In this document: positions 17,490 to 25,676 of the stretch, piece after piece
Position numbering within the stretch: the stretch's first letter is position 1
Layout of the letters: every line of letters begins with the position of its first letter
Assembly: GCA_902806175.1 (NCBI GenBank)
Contig: CADCVQ010000001.1
Location: 1 to 64,000, forward strand
DNA: 64,000 nt
Origin: an uncultured Solirubrobacteraceae bacterium
Lineage (GTDB): Bacteria > Actinomycetota > Thermoleophilia > Solirubrobacterales > Solirubrobacteraceae
Reading direction: 5' to 3'
Position numbers and translations under genes: made by a program
The notes under the pieces: generated by a model
The model's input: only the letters and a program-made list of their open reading frames with translations
Database searches by the model: none
What the model was told of the DNA's origin: nothing

Positions 17490-18788
17490 CTATTGAACCC
17501 GATCGCCGTCGAAGACGGTCGGCTCGCTGACCGGCGTGGCGACGGCGCGGAGCGCCCGTTCGAGCAGTTGCCGGCGCCAGGCGCGCTCCTGCTCGGGCCC
17601 GAGCTCCGGGTCTCCCGCCGGGAAGGGGATGCCGCGCGTGGGCACGATGCGCGGCGCGCCGACGCGCCTCGCGATCGAGACGAGGTTGCACAGCAGCGCG
17701 GTGGGGATCCCGGCGCGTTCCAGCTCTTTGCTCAGCGTTGACCCGCAACGCGTGCCGGTTCCTCAGGTGGCGGTGAGGATCGCCGCCTGGATGTTCTGCT
17801 GGCGCAGCTCGGCGGCCCACTCCATCCCGAAGCGGCGCGCGTCGGCGACCGTGGTGCCGTTGCCGGTCGTCGCCAGGAACTCGCCGTGCAGGCCTCCGAT
17901 CGCGCCCTCGCGCTCCAGCTCGCGGGCGACGTCGAGCGGGAGGATGCGGTTGGGATCGGCGTTGGCCCACTGGGTGGAGAAGCCGCCGTGCACGGACTCG
18001 AACGTGCCGCTCTCGGCCGAGTCGAGGCCGTCGAGCGAGTAGCGCACCCACTTCGACGCGCGCGCGGACTCCAGCCGGTCGGGGTTGCCGGCGGGCACGA
18101 AGCCGCCCTCCGTCACCAACGCGACCACCGCCTCGGTGATGTCGGCGACGGGCGCGGCCGGCGTCACGCGGTCGAAGTCGGGGAGGGGGATCTCGGTGGC
18201 GTCCCGGTCACCGCCGAGCCGCGTGAGCACGAGGGCGACCGCGCGCTCGGCCGCGCTGCGGTCCGCCAGGCGGTTGGTGCGCGCGACCGGGCCGATGCGC
18301 CCGTCCTCCGCGGTGAGCTGCTCCCCCGCGGCCACCTTGCGCGTCGCCGCGGCGAGGCGGTCGAGCGAGTCACGCATCTGGCGCGAGGTCGCGCCGCTCT
18401 CGACGACCGCCGTGCCGGCGGCCTCGCCCAGGCCGGGATTCTCGGGATGCATGGCGGCCAGGGCGGGCAGCCCCGCCTCGCTCGCCGCCACCGCGATCCG
18501 CGCGCAGGCCATGCCGTAGCGACCGCTGGTGAAGGCCGGGCCGGCCACCACCAGTTCGGCCCCGCGGTCGCGCGCGCTCGCGACGAGCTCGGCGGCGAAC
18601 TCGGGGTGCGAGGCGGCGTAGTCGTCGCCGCAGACGGCGGTGGCGACGATCTCGTGCTCGTCGCCGAGCACCGCGGCCAAGCGCCGCCCGGGTCCCAGGG
18701 CGCCGTCGCGCAGCTCTGGTCCGGTGCCCGCCGCGTCCTCGCCGCCGATGCCGGCGAAGAACTGGTTGACGTAGTGGACGATGCGCAT
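17490..18788 (-). CDS. grdB: Selenoprotein B (gamma subunit) of glycine/sarcosine/betaine reductase
   Basis: 432 residues with UGA as selenocysteine at codon 342. Start ATG 18788 overlaps the grdE stop (TGATG) and gives MRIVHYVNQFFAGIGGE, the usual GrdB opening. The active-site stretch is AILTAT-Sec-GTGTRCGSTL, after which the protein continues KELERAGIP and RIVPTRGIPFPAGDP to a TAG at 17490. Clostridial GrdB reads Sec-GTCTRCG as I recall it; here the first Cys is Gly. GrdB with GrdE binds the substrate amine and passes the two-carbon unit to GrdA. Whether glycine, sarcosine or betaine is the substrate cannot be told from sequence by eye. Ignoring Sec would truncate it at 17763. Confidence 0.96.
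17763..17765 (-). other. Selenocysteine UGA codon of grdB
   Basis: TCA on the plus strand, UGA in the mRNA, codon 342 of grdB, within TAT-Sec-GTGTRCG. Reading continues for 90 further family-like codons. Downstream bases about 17757-17739 can form only an imperfect hairpin by eye, so the SECIS is not proven. Confidence 0.95.
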
Positions 18789-20044
18789 CAGCCGGTCTCC
18801 GCGCACGTGAGCCGACCCCAGCCCAGCGTGCTCTGCGCGCAGTAGATCGCGGCCACGGGCAGCTCGACCTCGTCGGTGGAGGCCTGGTCGAGCAGGGCGA
18901 TGCGCTCGCGGCCCAGGGCCTGTTCGACGGCGGGCAGCGTCATACGCTCATCGTAGTTCCCGGTGCTGACGAGGGCCGTGGCCTTGGTCGGCGGGACCAC
19001 CAGCGGCGGCCCCGTCCCGTCGCGCCCCGCCATCTCCGCGAGGATCCCCACCGCCGTGATCCCCTCCTCCTCGAGGCGGTCGAGCTTGAGCGACACGTCG
19101 GCGTCGGCGTTGCCGCCGCCCTCCTTGGTCACGATCGCCGCGTCGAGCCCCAGCCCCGCGCACAGCCGCGCGGCGTGCGCCGAGACGAGCTCCTTGTTCG
19201 CCTGGTCGACGGGCTCGGGGCACAGCACGAGCGCTGCCAGCTCCAGCTCGTCGCAGCCGCGCAGGGCGGCGACCACCGGATGCGTCTGCTGCAGGTAGGT
19301 CGGGTTCTTCAGTGCGGGGTGGCCGTACTGGCCGCTGACCACCACCCCGTCGTCGAGCTCGCCGGGGGCGATGACGGTCGGCAGGCCGCCGGACAGGCTG
19401 CGCCCGTAGACGAAGACGTCCTTGAACTTGCCCTGGGTCTGGAGGTTGAGGACGACCCCCACGCGCGGTCTGTCGCTCGAGGTCGATCCGGGCTCGGGCA
19501 GCTCCTCCACGGCGTCGGGCGCGGCGTCCAGCGCCGCTTCGGCGAGGTGGGCCGCCACCCGCACGAGCCCGCGCCGCAGCGCCGCCTCGACGTCATCCCA
19601 GGCCGCGTCGTCGGCGGGCGTGAAGTCGACGACGAGGTTGTGGGTCGCGCTCAGCGGCGACAGCGGCGCCGCCGGCCCCGACATGTCGATGACCGCCTCC
19701 TGGGCGCGCGGAAGGTAGCCGGCGGCCAGCACGGCGGTGCCGCGCAGCACGTGGGTCTCACCGCGCCCCGCGGGCAGCGCGGGACCCAGCAGCCCGGGGA
19801 ACACGCCGCCCCCGCCGGGCCCCTTGGAGCAGGGCTGGATGGCGTCCAGCGCGCCGACGATCCGCACGGAGTCGCCCGGCGCGGCGCACGCCAGCCGGAC
19901 CTCGGCGAGCGCGGGGCCACGCAGGAGGTCGCGCACGCTCTCGTCGCCGACGGTCAGGCGCCCCGCGGAGTAGCTCGTGCGCTCGCCCAGGTCGAGCTCG
20001 CGCACCTCGTGGATCACCCGCGTGAGCCCGGCCTCCGCGTTCAT
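18788..20044 (-). CDS. grdE: Component B proprotein (alpha/beta) of glycine/sarcosine/betaine reductase
   Basis: 418 residues, close to the 428 usual for GrdE. Recognisable blocks: GVVLNLQTQGKFKDVFVYGR, KNPTYLQQTHPVVAAL, VTKEGGGNADADVSLKLDR and GIL-AEMAGRDGTGPPLV. Clostridial GrdE is a proprotein that self-cleaves at a Cys about 242 residues in, turning that Cys into a pyruvoyl group. Lining up the conserved Lys-Asn-x-Thr-Tyr, the residue at the cleavage Cys position here is Ala244 (HPALKNPTY). From memory of the family this is a loss of the processing residue. First gene of the operon; a GGAAGGA site lies about 9 bases before ATG 20044. It could equally be a GrdG or GrdI type; substrate class is open. 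Confidence 0.92.
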   Translation of the reverse strand: MNAEAGLTRVIHEVRELDLGERTSYSAGRLTVGDESVRDLLRGPALAEVRLACAAPGDSVRIVGALDAIQPCSKGPGGGGVFPGLLGPALPAGRGETHVLRGTAVLAAGYLPRAQEAVIDMSGPAAPLSPLSATHNLVVDFTPADDAAWDDVEAALRRGLVRVAAHLAEAALDAAPDAVEELPEPGSTSSDRPRVGVVLNLQTQGKFKDVFVYGRSLSGGLPTVIAPGELDDGVVVSGQYGHPALKNPTYLQQTHPVVAALRGCDELELAALVLCPEPVDQANKELVSAHAARLCAGLGLDAAIVTKEGGGNADADVSLKLDRLEEEGITAVGILAEMAGRDGTGPPLVVPPTKATALVSTGNYDERMTLPAVEQALGRERIALLDQASTDEVELPVAAIYCAQSTLGWGRLTCAETG

Positions 20045-20130
20045 CTGGCGAATCCTTCCAGATGTCGGGGAACCGGGGTGTTCCTGCGGGTGAGGCGCGG
20101 CACGTGCCGCGATATAGGGTGCGCCCGACC

Positions 20131-20232
20131 GTGCGCGTACACGTCGCCTACGCCGCCGAGTGGGAGCCGATTCCCTGGGAGCCGATTCCCGATGACGGCC
20201 GCGAGCGCTTCGACGAGCATCTGCCGCGCTGA
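20131..20232 (+). other. Short open frame with a 15-base tandem repeat
   Basis: A GTG-started 33-codon frame divergent from grdE. It contains two perfect copies of TGGGAGCCGATTCCC (20161-20175 and 20176-20190), giving the peptide repeat WEPIP. There is no known family and no clear ribosome site. It may be a chance frame; the repeat is real. Confidence 0.35.
20161..20190 (+). repeat. Two tandem copies of a 15-base unit
   Basis: TGGGAGCCGATTCCC occurs twice without spacer, about 120 bases upstream of grdE. Each copy has short inverted ends (GGGA...TCCC), so an operator role for the divergent region is possible though unproven. Confidence 0.75.
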
Positions 20233-20299
20233 GCGTACGCTCGCCGGCTGCGGAGCGCTGCCTCGCGAGGAGCTGGGAAAGCCGCCGCGGGCTCGTGCA

Positions 20300-20425
20300 G
20301 ATACGACGTTCAGCGGCACGCCCTCTCGCGCGATCTCGGCGGCGTGCGCATGACGCAGCTGGTGTGGAGCAAGCGGCGACCGCACCCCGGCCTTGGCTGC
20401 CGTGGCTACACGCTGGGGCCGGTCG
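20300..20425 (-). pseudogene. Tyrosine-recombinase (integrase) C-terminal remnant
   Basis: On the minus strand about 42 codons read RVATAAKAGVRSPLAPHQLR then HAHAAEIAREGVPLNVV. This is the HxLRH catalytic block of XerD/phage-type integrases with the following helix. The resemblance stops at about 20303 and nothing integrase-like remains on either side, so only a fragment survives. It lies directly upstream of the grd operon, between it and the sel genes, and hints that the region was once mobile. Confidence 0.6.
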
Positions 20426-20529
20426 CAGCCCTAGCTTTCGATGATGTTTCGAACGTCAGCGGACGGCTTCCGACACGCCGAGCCCCTTCAGAACCTGCCC
20501 GGCAATCCCGTCTGGTGTGAAGGCGGCCG

Positions 20530-20931
20530 TCAGGCGGACTCCACGACCCAGATGTGGTTGGCGTCGGGATCCTCGATGGAGAACATCCGCGGCACCGGGC
20601 CGTCGCCGCCCATCATCTCGCCGGTCTTGACGCCGTCGATTGCCTGGACGCGCGCGTACTCCGCCTCGACGTCGGGCGTCTCGACTCCGATCGCGCTGCC
20701 GCCGGGCGCCCAGTCGCCCATCGGAGGGTTGAGCGCCAGGCGGGCCGTCGAGCCCGGCGGGGCGACCTCGACCCAGCGGTTGCCGCCCTCGTCGCCGAAC
20801 GGAACGTCGGCGCGCAGCTCCCAGCCGAGCGTCTGGGTGTAGTAGGCGATCGCCGCGTCCTGATCGGCGATCGTGAACATCGCGACGCCGATGTTCGAGA
20901 TGGTGGTGGATGCGTGCGTGGGATTGCTCAT
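20530..20931 (-). CDS. VOC (glyoxalase/bleomycin-resistance) family protein
   Basis: 133 residues from ATG 20931. Two beta-alpha-beta-beta-beta modules: TISNIGVAMFTIADQDAAIA with FYTQTLGW-like YYTQTLGWELR, and SAIGVETPDVEAEYARVQ with FSIEDPDANHIWVVESA. The final Glu and a mid-region residue are potential metal ligands. Such proteins are metal-dependent isomerases, dioxygenases or resistance proteins; no specific function can be given. It sits between the integrase remnant and two unknown genes. Confidence 0.85.
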   Translation of the reverse strand: MSNPTHASTTISNIGVAMFTIADQDAAIAYYTQTLGWELRADVPFGDEGGNRWVEVAPPGSTARLALNPPMGDWAPGGSAIGVETPDVEAEYARVQAIDGVKTGEMMGGDGPVPRMFSIEDPDANHIWVVESA

Positions 20932-21238
20932 ACCACTGTGACTCTGGCACTCGCGCAAACTCATCGCAACGAGATCGCCGACCGCCGGATGTGCGATCGG
21001 GCCCGTCGACCAGCCGGGCTGATGCGCGTCTTCGCCAGGCGTTCCGAGCGCGAGCACTCCGGGGGTGTCCTCATCGCAGTGCCGCTCGAGAGAGTCCGAC
21101 CGGCATAGCTGCTGCAAGGACCGGAGGGTCCCCCCTCACGACGAGCGGGGGTAGCCGTGTACGGCCGTGGCGCGAGCGCTCCTCCTCGCGCGATCTGGGT
21201 TTCTCGCGCGACCGGTAGGAAGCGAGTCTCCTTGAACC
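20932..21238. other. Gene-free stretch
   Basis: About 307 bases between the divergent VOC gene and the tandem unknown genes. It must hold both promoters; I see no RNA gene or strong palindrome. Confidence 0.4.
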
Positions 21239-22003
21239 GTGAGCAAAGGATGGCGGCTCGGCGCCCTGACCGATGCGCAGACGGCTCCGTTCAGAGAGCG
21301 CCTCGAGCGGGCGATCGCAGAGCGAGCAGGCGACGAGCCCACCGTCTTCGACGAGCGTCTGGCCGACCGAGCGCGAGCGCTGCTCGAGCTTCGCCTCGAG
21401 GCGGTGCGCGAGGGCCCCGATCTGCCGCGAATGCCTCCCGAGTTCTTCGAGCACCCGCCGCCGTCTGATCCACGTCACCGGGAGGCGATCGATCGCTTCG
21501 AGCAGCTCCACTCGGCCTGCGAGGCTTGCCGCGTGCTGTGCGGTGGTGAGCTCGCCGAATGGCGGCGGCGCTTGGTCGAGGCAGACGACGGGCGCGATTG
21601 GCACCTGGAGCGCGAGCGGCGCCAGAAGCGCTTCATGCTGAGCGAGCTGGTTGCCGTCGTCCCCGGTCCGCCGACTCGGCCTGGTCAGGTTCAGATCACG
21701 ACGGCGGAGCTCTACACCGACGGCGTGGTGCTGCGCTGGCACGAGGCGGGAGGCTCACGCGCTGGAGGACCTGGGCGGGACGCTGCTCGCCGCACGGATG
21801 ACCGACGCCGTCACGTCTCGCTCTCAGACGACCTCGCCACGCCATATCTCCACTTTCACACCTTGGAGGGGCACTCCTTCGCGGCCGTCTCGTGGACCGC
21901 GGACTTCGCCACGCCGGTGCCCACCCGGGCGCGCGAGCTCGTCGTAGCGATCCGCAGCGAGCGCTTCGTGATGCCGCTCCAGAATTACGGAGCGCGTCGG
22001 TGA
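21239..22003 (+). CDS. Unknown protein, tandem paralogue 1
   Basis: 254 residues from GTG 21239. I do not recognise the family. The N-terminal half is helical and charged; the C-terminal half is beta-rich (VQITTAELYTDGVVLRWHE; LATPYLHFHTLEGHSFAAVS) and resembles the C-terminal half of the next gene. Residues encoded at about 21755-21825 (GGPGRDAARRTDDRRRH) look odd, and the next frame reads better there (ALEDLGGTLLAARMTDAV), so two compensating frameshifts or errors are possible. A pair CEAC plus Cys at about residues 94-101 could be incidental. Its stop overlaps the next start. Confidence 0.6.
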   Translation: MSKGWRLGALTDAQTAPFRERLERAIAERAGDEPTVFDERLADRARALLELRLEAVREGPDLPRMPPEFFEHPPPSDPRHREAIDRFEQLHSACEACRVLCGGELAEWRRRLVEADDGRDWHLERERRQKRFMLSELVAVVPGPPTRPGQVQITTAELYTDGVVLRWHEAGGSRAGGPGRDAARRTDDRRRHVSLSDDLATPYLHFHTLEGHSFAAVSWTADFATPVPTRARELVVAIRSERFVMPLQNYGARR

Positions 22004-22830
22004 GCGCCGAGCCGCACGCACTCGCCGTCAAGAGGCTCGGGCGATCGCTCGCGCGCACCCATCCCGGCATTCACCGCGACGTGCTCGCCCACTGGCTTGG
22101 CGTTCTCGACGCGTTCGTGGAGCTCGGGGTGATCGACGCCGAGGACGTCGCGGACTGGACCGCGCGCTTCGAGCGCGCCGCGCAGGCGCTCGAGCCGGTC
22201 AGTGCGGAGGTTCAGGCGCGTGCCGTCGAGCTGCTCGAGCGAGAGCTCCAAAGCGCAGCGCGAGCCGCTGAGCGAGCTCATCGGCTCCGAGCGCGCGAGT
22301 CGTTCATGGTAAAGCTGCAGGCCCTGCTCGAGACGGGAAGCATCGCTTGGAGCGACAGAAGCGCCTGGGTCGAGAAGCTCGACGCGGTGGTTCCCGACAC
22401 CGCACCGCGCCGTGCGGGGCCGCCGTATGACGGAGCAGAGCTGCGGGCGGTCATAGTCGGTCCTGAGCGCCGGCTCGGCGGGCTGCGAATCAGCTCGGCG
22501 GAGGTCTACGACGACTGCGTGATCGTCCGCTGGCACCTCGTGGTCGACGCGGACGAGCATCGGCGCGGGCGGGTGGCGGCACCCGACCATGTCAGTGACT
22601 TGACCCGCGCCTACGGTCCCCGCTCCCTCGAGGACGATGCCGGAACCGCCTACGCGCTCGGGCCGGGCGAGATGTGGGCAATGCCGAGCGTCCTGCACCT
22701 CGACCAGCGACGGCCGGTGCTGCCCGGCGCCTCGGCCTTCACCCCCGGACCTCCAGAGACCGCGACGCGACTCTTAGTCGCATGCGCCGCCGGAGAAGTC
22801 CAGCTGAGCCTGGAGGGCGCCGCAAACTGA
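22000..22830 (+). CDS. Unknown protein, tandem paralogue 2
   Basis: 276 residues from GTG 22000, which overlaps the preceding stop (GTGA), so the two are translationally coupled. Family unknown. The C-terminal half (LRISSAEVYDDCVIVRWHLV and SLEDDAGTAYALGPGE) parallels paralogue 1 (ITTAELYTDGVVLRWHE and SDDLATPY). The N-terminal half is helical (HWLGVLDAFVELGVIDAEDV). No signal peptide or membrane helix. Together with paralogue 1 it could form a heteromeric complex; nothing links it to selenium other than position. Confidence 0.65.
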   Translation: MSAEPHALAVKRLGRSLARTHPGIHRDVLAHWLGVLDAFVELGVIDAEDVADWTARFERAAQALEPVSAEVQARAVELLERELQSAARAAERAHRLRARESFMVKLQALLETGSIAWSDRSAWVEKLDAVVPDTAPRRAGPPYDGAELRAVIVGPERRLGGLRISSAEVYDDCVIVRWHLVVDADEHRRGRVAAPDHVSDLTRAYGPRSLEDDAGTAYALGPGEMWAMPSVLHLDQRRPVLPGASAFTPGPPETATRLLVACAAGEVQLSLEGAAN

Positions 22831-23224
22831 CGGGGAGCTGATCGCTCCCCGGCTCCTCGAACGGGGGAACTCTCGCGTGGCGCCGGTGACGCCCTCTGGC
22901 GCAGCGGAGCGGGAGTCGCACTTCCCGGAAGTGGCGGTCCCGCCACCCGGGTGGACGAGCTTGCGCAACGAATCGCGCGAGGCCGGCGTCACAGCAGTCC
23001 CTTGATGTCGGCCCGCACGCTTCCGCCGTGGATCGAAGACCGCTTGGACCGCCTCTGGCGTGGACGGCGCCTGGCTTCCGAGTCGGGCGCGGCCGCGCCT
23101 GCGTGGCGGCAGGAACGGGTATGGCGCGGGACGCGCTAGCGTTGGGCCGGTTCGCCGACGCCTGACGACGACCGCAAACCGTGTGCTTCGACGCCCATCC
23201 GATCCCTCGCCCGGTCCTACGCTC
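22831..23224. other. Leader region of the sel genes, no gene seen
   Basis: About 394 bases before selD. It must contain the promoter of selD, because the next genes follow without gaps. I see no recognisable protein, RNA or clear -35/-10 pair; short open frames here look random. Confidence 0.4.
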
Positions 23225-24256
23225 GTGAGCGCGCCGCACGCTGCGGGACCCGTCGCGCTGACGTCGCTTTCGCACGGCGCGGGCTGCGGATGCAAGCTGC
23301 CGGCGGCGGCGCTGCTGCCGATCGTCCGGGGGCTGCCCGCCGTCGCCGAGCCGCGGCTGCTCGTCGGCTCCAACACCGCCGACGACGCCGCGGTGTTCAA
23401 GCTGACCGACGAGATCGCGCTCGTGATGACGATCGACTTCTTCACGCCGATCGTCGACGACCCCTACGACTTCGGCCGGATCGCGGCGGCGAACGCGCTC
23501 TCCGACGTCTACGCGATGGGCGGGCTGCCGCTGGCGGCGATGAACGTCGTCGCCTTTCCGCTCGAGCAGCTCGGCGGTGACATCCTGCGCGAGATCATGC
23601 GGGGTGGGGCCGACGTCGCCGCGGCTGCGGGGATCTCGATCGTCGGCGGCCACTCGATCGACGACCCGGAGCCGAAGTACGGCCTGGCCGTGACCGGAAC
23701 CGTGCATCCCGCCGAAGTGATCTCCAACGCGGGGGCGCACGCAGGTGACCTTCTCGTGCTGACCAAGCCGCTGGGGGTCGGCGCGATCACGACGGCGCGC
23801 AAGCGCGGCCGGCGCGACGACGACCTGCTCGCAAGGGCGGTTGCGACGATGAGCGCGCTCAACGACTCGGCGTCCGCGGCGGCGCGCGCGGCCGGCGCCA
23901 GCGCGATGACCGACGTCACCGGCTTCGGGCTGCTCGGCCATCTGCACTCGCTGGGGTGCGCGAGCGACGTCGCGGCGGTGATCGACGCGTCGGCCGTGCC
24001 GGCGATCGACGGCGTGCTGGAGCTGCTCGAGGGCGACGACGCCGTCTCGGGCGGCAGCCGGCGCAACCGCGCGCACGCCGAGACCTTCACGACGTTCGCC
24101 GACGACGTCGCCGAACCGCGCCGGCGCCTGCTGTGCGACGCCACGACGTCGGGCGGGCTGCTCGTCGCGGTCGCGCCCGAGGCCGCTTCCTCGCTGCCGG
24201 GCCCGATCGTCGGCGATATCGTCGCCGGTGAGCCCGGCGCCATCGCCGTGCGATGA
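23225..24256 (+). CDS. selD: Selenide, water dikinase (selenophosphate synthetase)
   Basis: 343 residues from GTG 23225; upstream in-frame sequence is not family-like. The catalytic N-terminus is LSHGAGCGCKLP, with Cys21 and Lys24 equivalent to Cys17 and Lys20 of the E. coli enzyme, so this SelD is a Cys form and not itself a selenoprotein. Downstream blocks are typical: GSNTADDAAVFKL, VMTIDFFTPIVDDPYDFG, SDVYAMGG, GGHSIDDPEPKYGL and MTDVTGFGLLGHL. It makes selenophosphate from selenide and ATP for SelA. It ends 26 bases before the tRNA-Sec gene, and order and strand suggest one transcript with tRNA-Sec, selA and selB. Confidence 0.96.
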   Translation: MSAPHAAGPVALTSLSHGAGCGCKLPAAALLPIVRGLPAVAEPRLLVGSNTADDAAVFKLTDEIALVMTIDFFTPIVDDPYDFGRIAAANALSDVYAMGGLPLAAMNVVAFPLEQLGGDILREIMRGGADVAAAAGISIVGGHSIDDPEPKYGLAVTGTVHPAEVISNAGAHAGDLLVLTKPLGVGAITTARKRGRRDDDLLARAVATMSALNDSASAAARAAGASAMTDVTGFGLLGHLHSLGCASDVAAVIDASAVPAIDGVLELLEGDDAVSGGSRRNRAHAETFTTFADDVAEPRRRLLCDATTSGGLLVAVAPEAASSLPGPIVGDIVAGEPGAIAVR

Positions 24257-24282
24257 TCGCCCAGCTCGGGCTACATCACCTT

Positions 24283-24373
24283 GGAGCGGCCCGGGCCCGG
24301 TGGCCCATCCGGTCTTCAAAACCGGCGGGGCGCGGCACACCGCGCTGGAAGGTTCGACTCCTTCGCCGTTCCG
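24283..24373 (+). tRNA. selC: tRNA-Sec, anticodon UCA
   Basis: 91 bases. The acceptor stem has 8 perfect pairs (24283-24290 with 24365-24372, one G-U) and discriminator G24373. The D stem is 24293-24296 with 24303-24306. The anticodon stem is 24309-24313 with 24321-24325 and the loop CTTCAAA carries TCA at 24316-24318. The long variable arm has 6 perfect pairs (24330-24335 with 24340-24345). The T arm is 24348-24352 with 24360-24364 around TTCGACT. The 8-pair acceptor, long extra arm and UCA anticodon are diagnostic. No CCA is encoded. The selA ATG starts one base after the discriminator. Confidence 0.97.
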
Positions 24374-24374
24374 T

Positions 24375-25676
24375 ATGAGCCCGCGCGACCGGCTGCGCGG
24401 CCTGCCGTCGGTCGACCGGCTGGCGACCGCGGTGGCGCGCGCGGAGCTGGAGGCGCGGCGCGAGGAACTGCTCGACGGCGGTGATGCGGTCGACGACACG
24501 ACGGTCGACCTGGTGGCGCGCGCGCGGGCGCGCCTGCGCCCGCGGCTGCGGCGCGTGCTCAACGCGACCGGCGTCGTCGTCCACACGAACCTCGGTCGGG
24601 CCCCGCTCGCCGCCGAGGCGCAAGCCGCGGTCGCGGCCGTCGCGGACGGCTACTGCAACCTCGAGCTCGACCTCGCCGCGGGAGCGCGCGGATCGCGGCA
24701 GGCGCATGTCGAGGAGCTGCTGCGTGAGCTGACCGGCGCGCAGGCGGCCCTCGCGGTCAACAACTGCGCGGCGGCGGTGCTGCTGGCCTGCGCCGCGCTG
24801 GCTGGAGGCCGCGACGTCGTCGTCTCGCGGGGGCAGCTGATCGAGATCGGCGGCGGCTTCCGGATCCCCGAGATCCTCGAGCTCGCGGGCACGCGGCTCG
24901 TCGAGGTGGGCACGACGAACCGGACGCGCCGCGCCGACTACGAGGCGGCACTGGCGGCCGGGGGCGAGCGCATCGGGGCCATCCTGCGCGCGCATCCCTC
25001 GAACTTCCGAACCGTCGGCTTCGTCGCCGAGGTGGAGATCGAGGAGCTCTGTGAGCTGGGCGCAGCGGTGATCGACGACGTAGGCTCGGGCGTGCTCACG
25101 GACGACCTCGAGCTGCTCGCGGGCGAGCCGCCGGTGCGCCGATCGGTCGGCGCCGGCGCCGCGCTCACGGCGTTCTCGGGCGACAAGCTGCTCGGCGGAC
25201 CGCAGGCGGGGATGCTGGTCGGAACGCGCGCGGCCGTTGAGGCGTGCCGCCGCCATCCGCTCGCGCGGGCCGTACGAATCGACAAGCTGTCGCTCGCCGC
25301 GCTCGAGGCGACCCTCGCCCTTCATCGCGACCCGGTGGCCGCGCGCCGCACACTGCCGGTGCTTGCGATGCTCGAAGCCGACGACGCGACGCTGAGCAGG
25401 CGCGCACACGAGCTGGCGGCCACGACCGGGGGCACGGTCGTCGCGTCGACGGCGCGTGTCGGCGGCGGCGCACTGCCGCTGCTGGAACTGCCGGGGCCGG
25501 CGGTCGCGATCGACCCGGGCCCGGCCGGCGCGACCGCGCTCGCGGCGGAGCTGCGGGCAGGCGATCCGGCCGTTGTGGGCCGTCTGCACGACGGCCGGCT
25601 GCTGCTCGACCCGCGCACGCTGACAGACGACGAGGCGCGCGAGGTGGCGCGCGCGGTGCGCGCGGTGTTGCCGTGA
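24375..25676 (+). CDS. selA: L-seryl-tRNA(Sec) selenium transferase
   Basis: 433 residues from ATG 24375, which gives the normal opening [14 protein letters not shown]. Family blocks: [69 protein letters not shown], and the PLP lysine Lys271 in [13 protein letters not shown]. SelA is a PLP-dependent homodecamer that replaces the hydroxyl of Ser-tRNA-Sec with selenol from selenophosphate. Its start is one base beyond the tRNA-Sec end, so any Shine-Dalgarno would have to lie within the tRNA T-arm (GGAAGG at 24347-24352). It overlaps selB by GTGA. Confidence 0.97.
   Translation: MSPRDRLRGLPSVDRLATAVARAELEARREELLDGGDAVDDTTVDLVARARARLRPRLRRVLNATGVVVHTNLGRAPLAAEAQAAVAAVADGYCNLELDLAAGARGSRQAHVEELLRELTGAQAALAVNNCAAAVLLACAALAGGRDVVVSRGQLIEIGGGFRIPEILELAGTRLVEVGTTNRTRRADYEAALAAGGERIGAILRAHPSNFRTVGFVAEVEIEELCELGAAVIDDVGSGVLTDDLELLAGEPPVRRSVGAGAALTAFSGDKLLGGPQAGMLVGTRAAVEACRRHPLARAVRIDKLSLAALEATLALHRDPVAARRTLPVLAMLEADDATLSRRAHELAATTGGTVVASTARVGGGALPLLELPGPAVAIDPGPAGATALAAELRAGDPAVVGRLHDGRLLLDPRTLTDDEAREVARAVRAVLP

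Noticed and set aside
17763-17765. grdB read as a gene broken by a nonsense codon
   Set aside because: The UGA falls exactly at the known selenocysteine position of GrdB, the frame stays open and family-like on both sides, and tRNA-Sec, selA, selB and selD are present.
23060-23224. Longer N-terminus of selD
   Set aside because: The 55 extra codons are Arg/Pro-rich and unlike SelD; GTG 23225 gives the usual spacing to the catalytic Cys-x-x-Lys.
24228-24374. selA starting upstream, through the tRNA-Sec gene
   Set aside because: The open frame there is only the tRNA and the end of selD; the SelA family pattern begins after ATG 24375.
25244-25672. selB starting inside selA
   Set aside because: The in-frame stretch is a shadow of selA; the GTP-binding strand begins just after GTG 25673.
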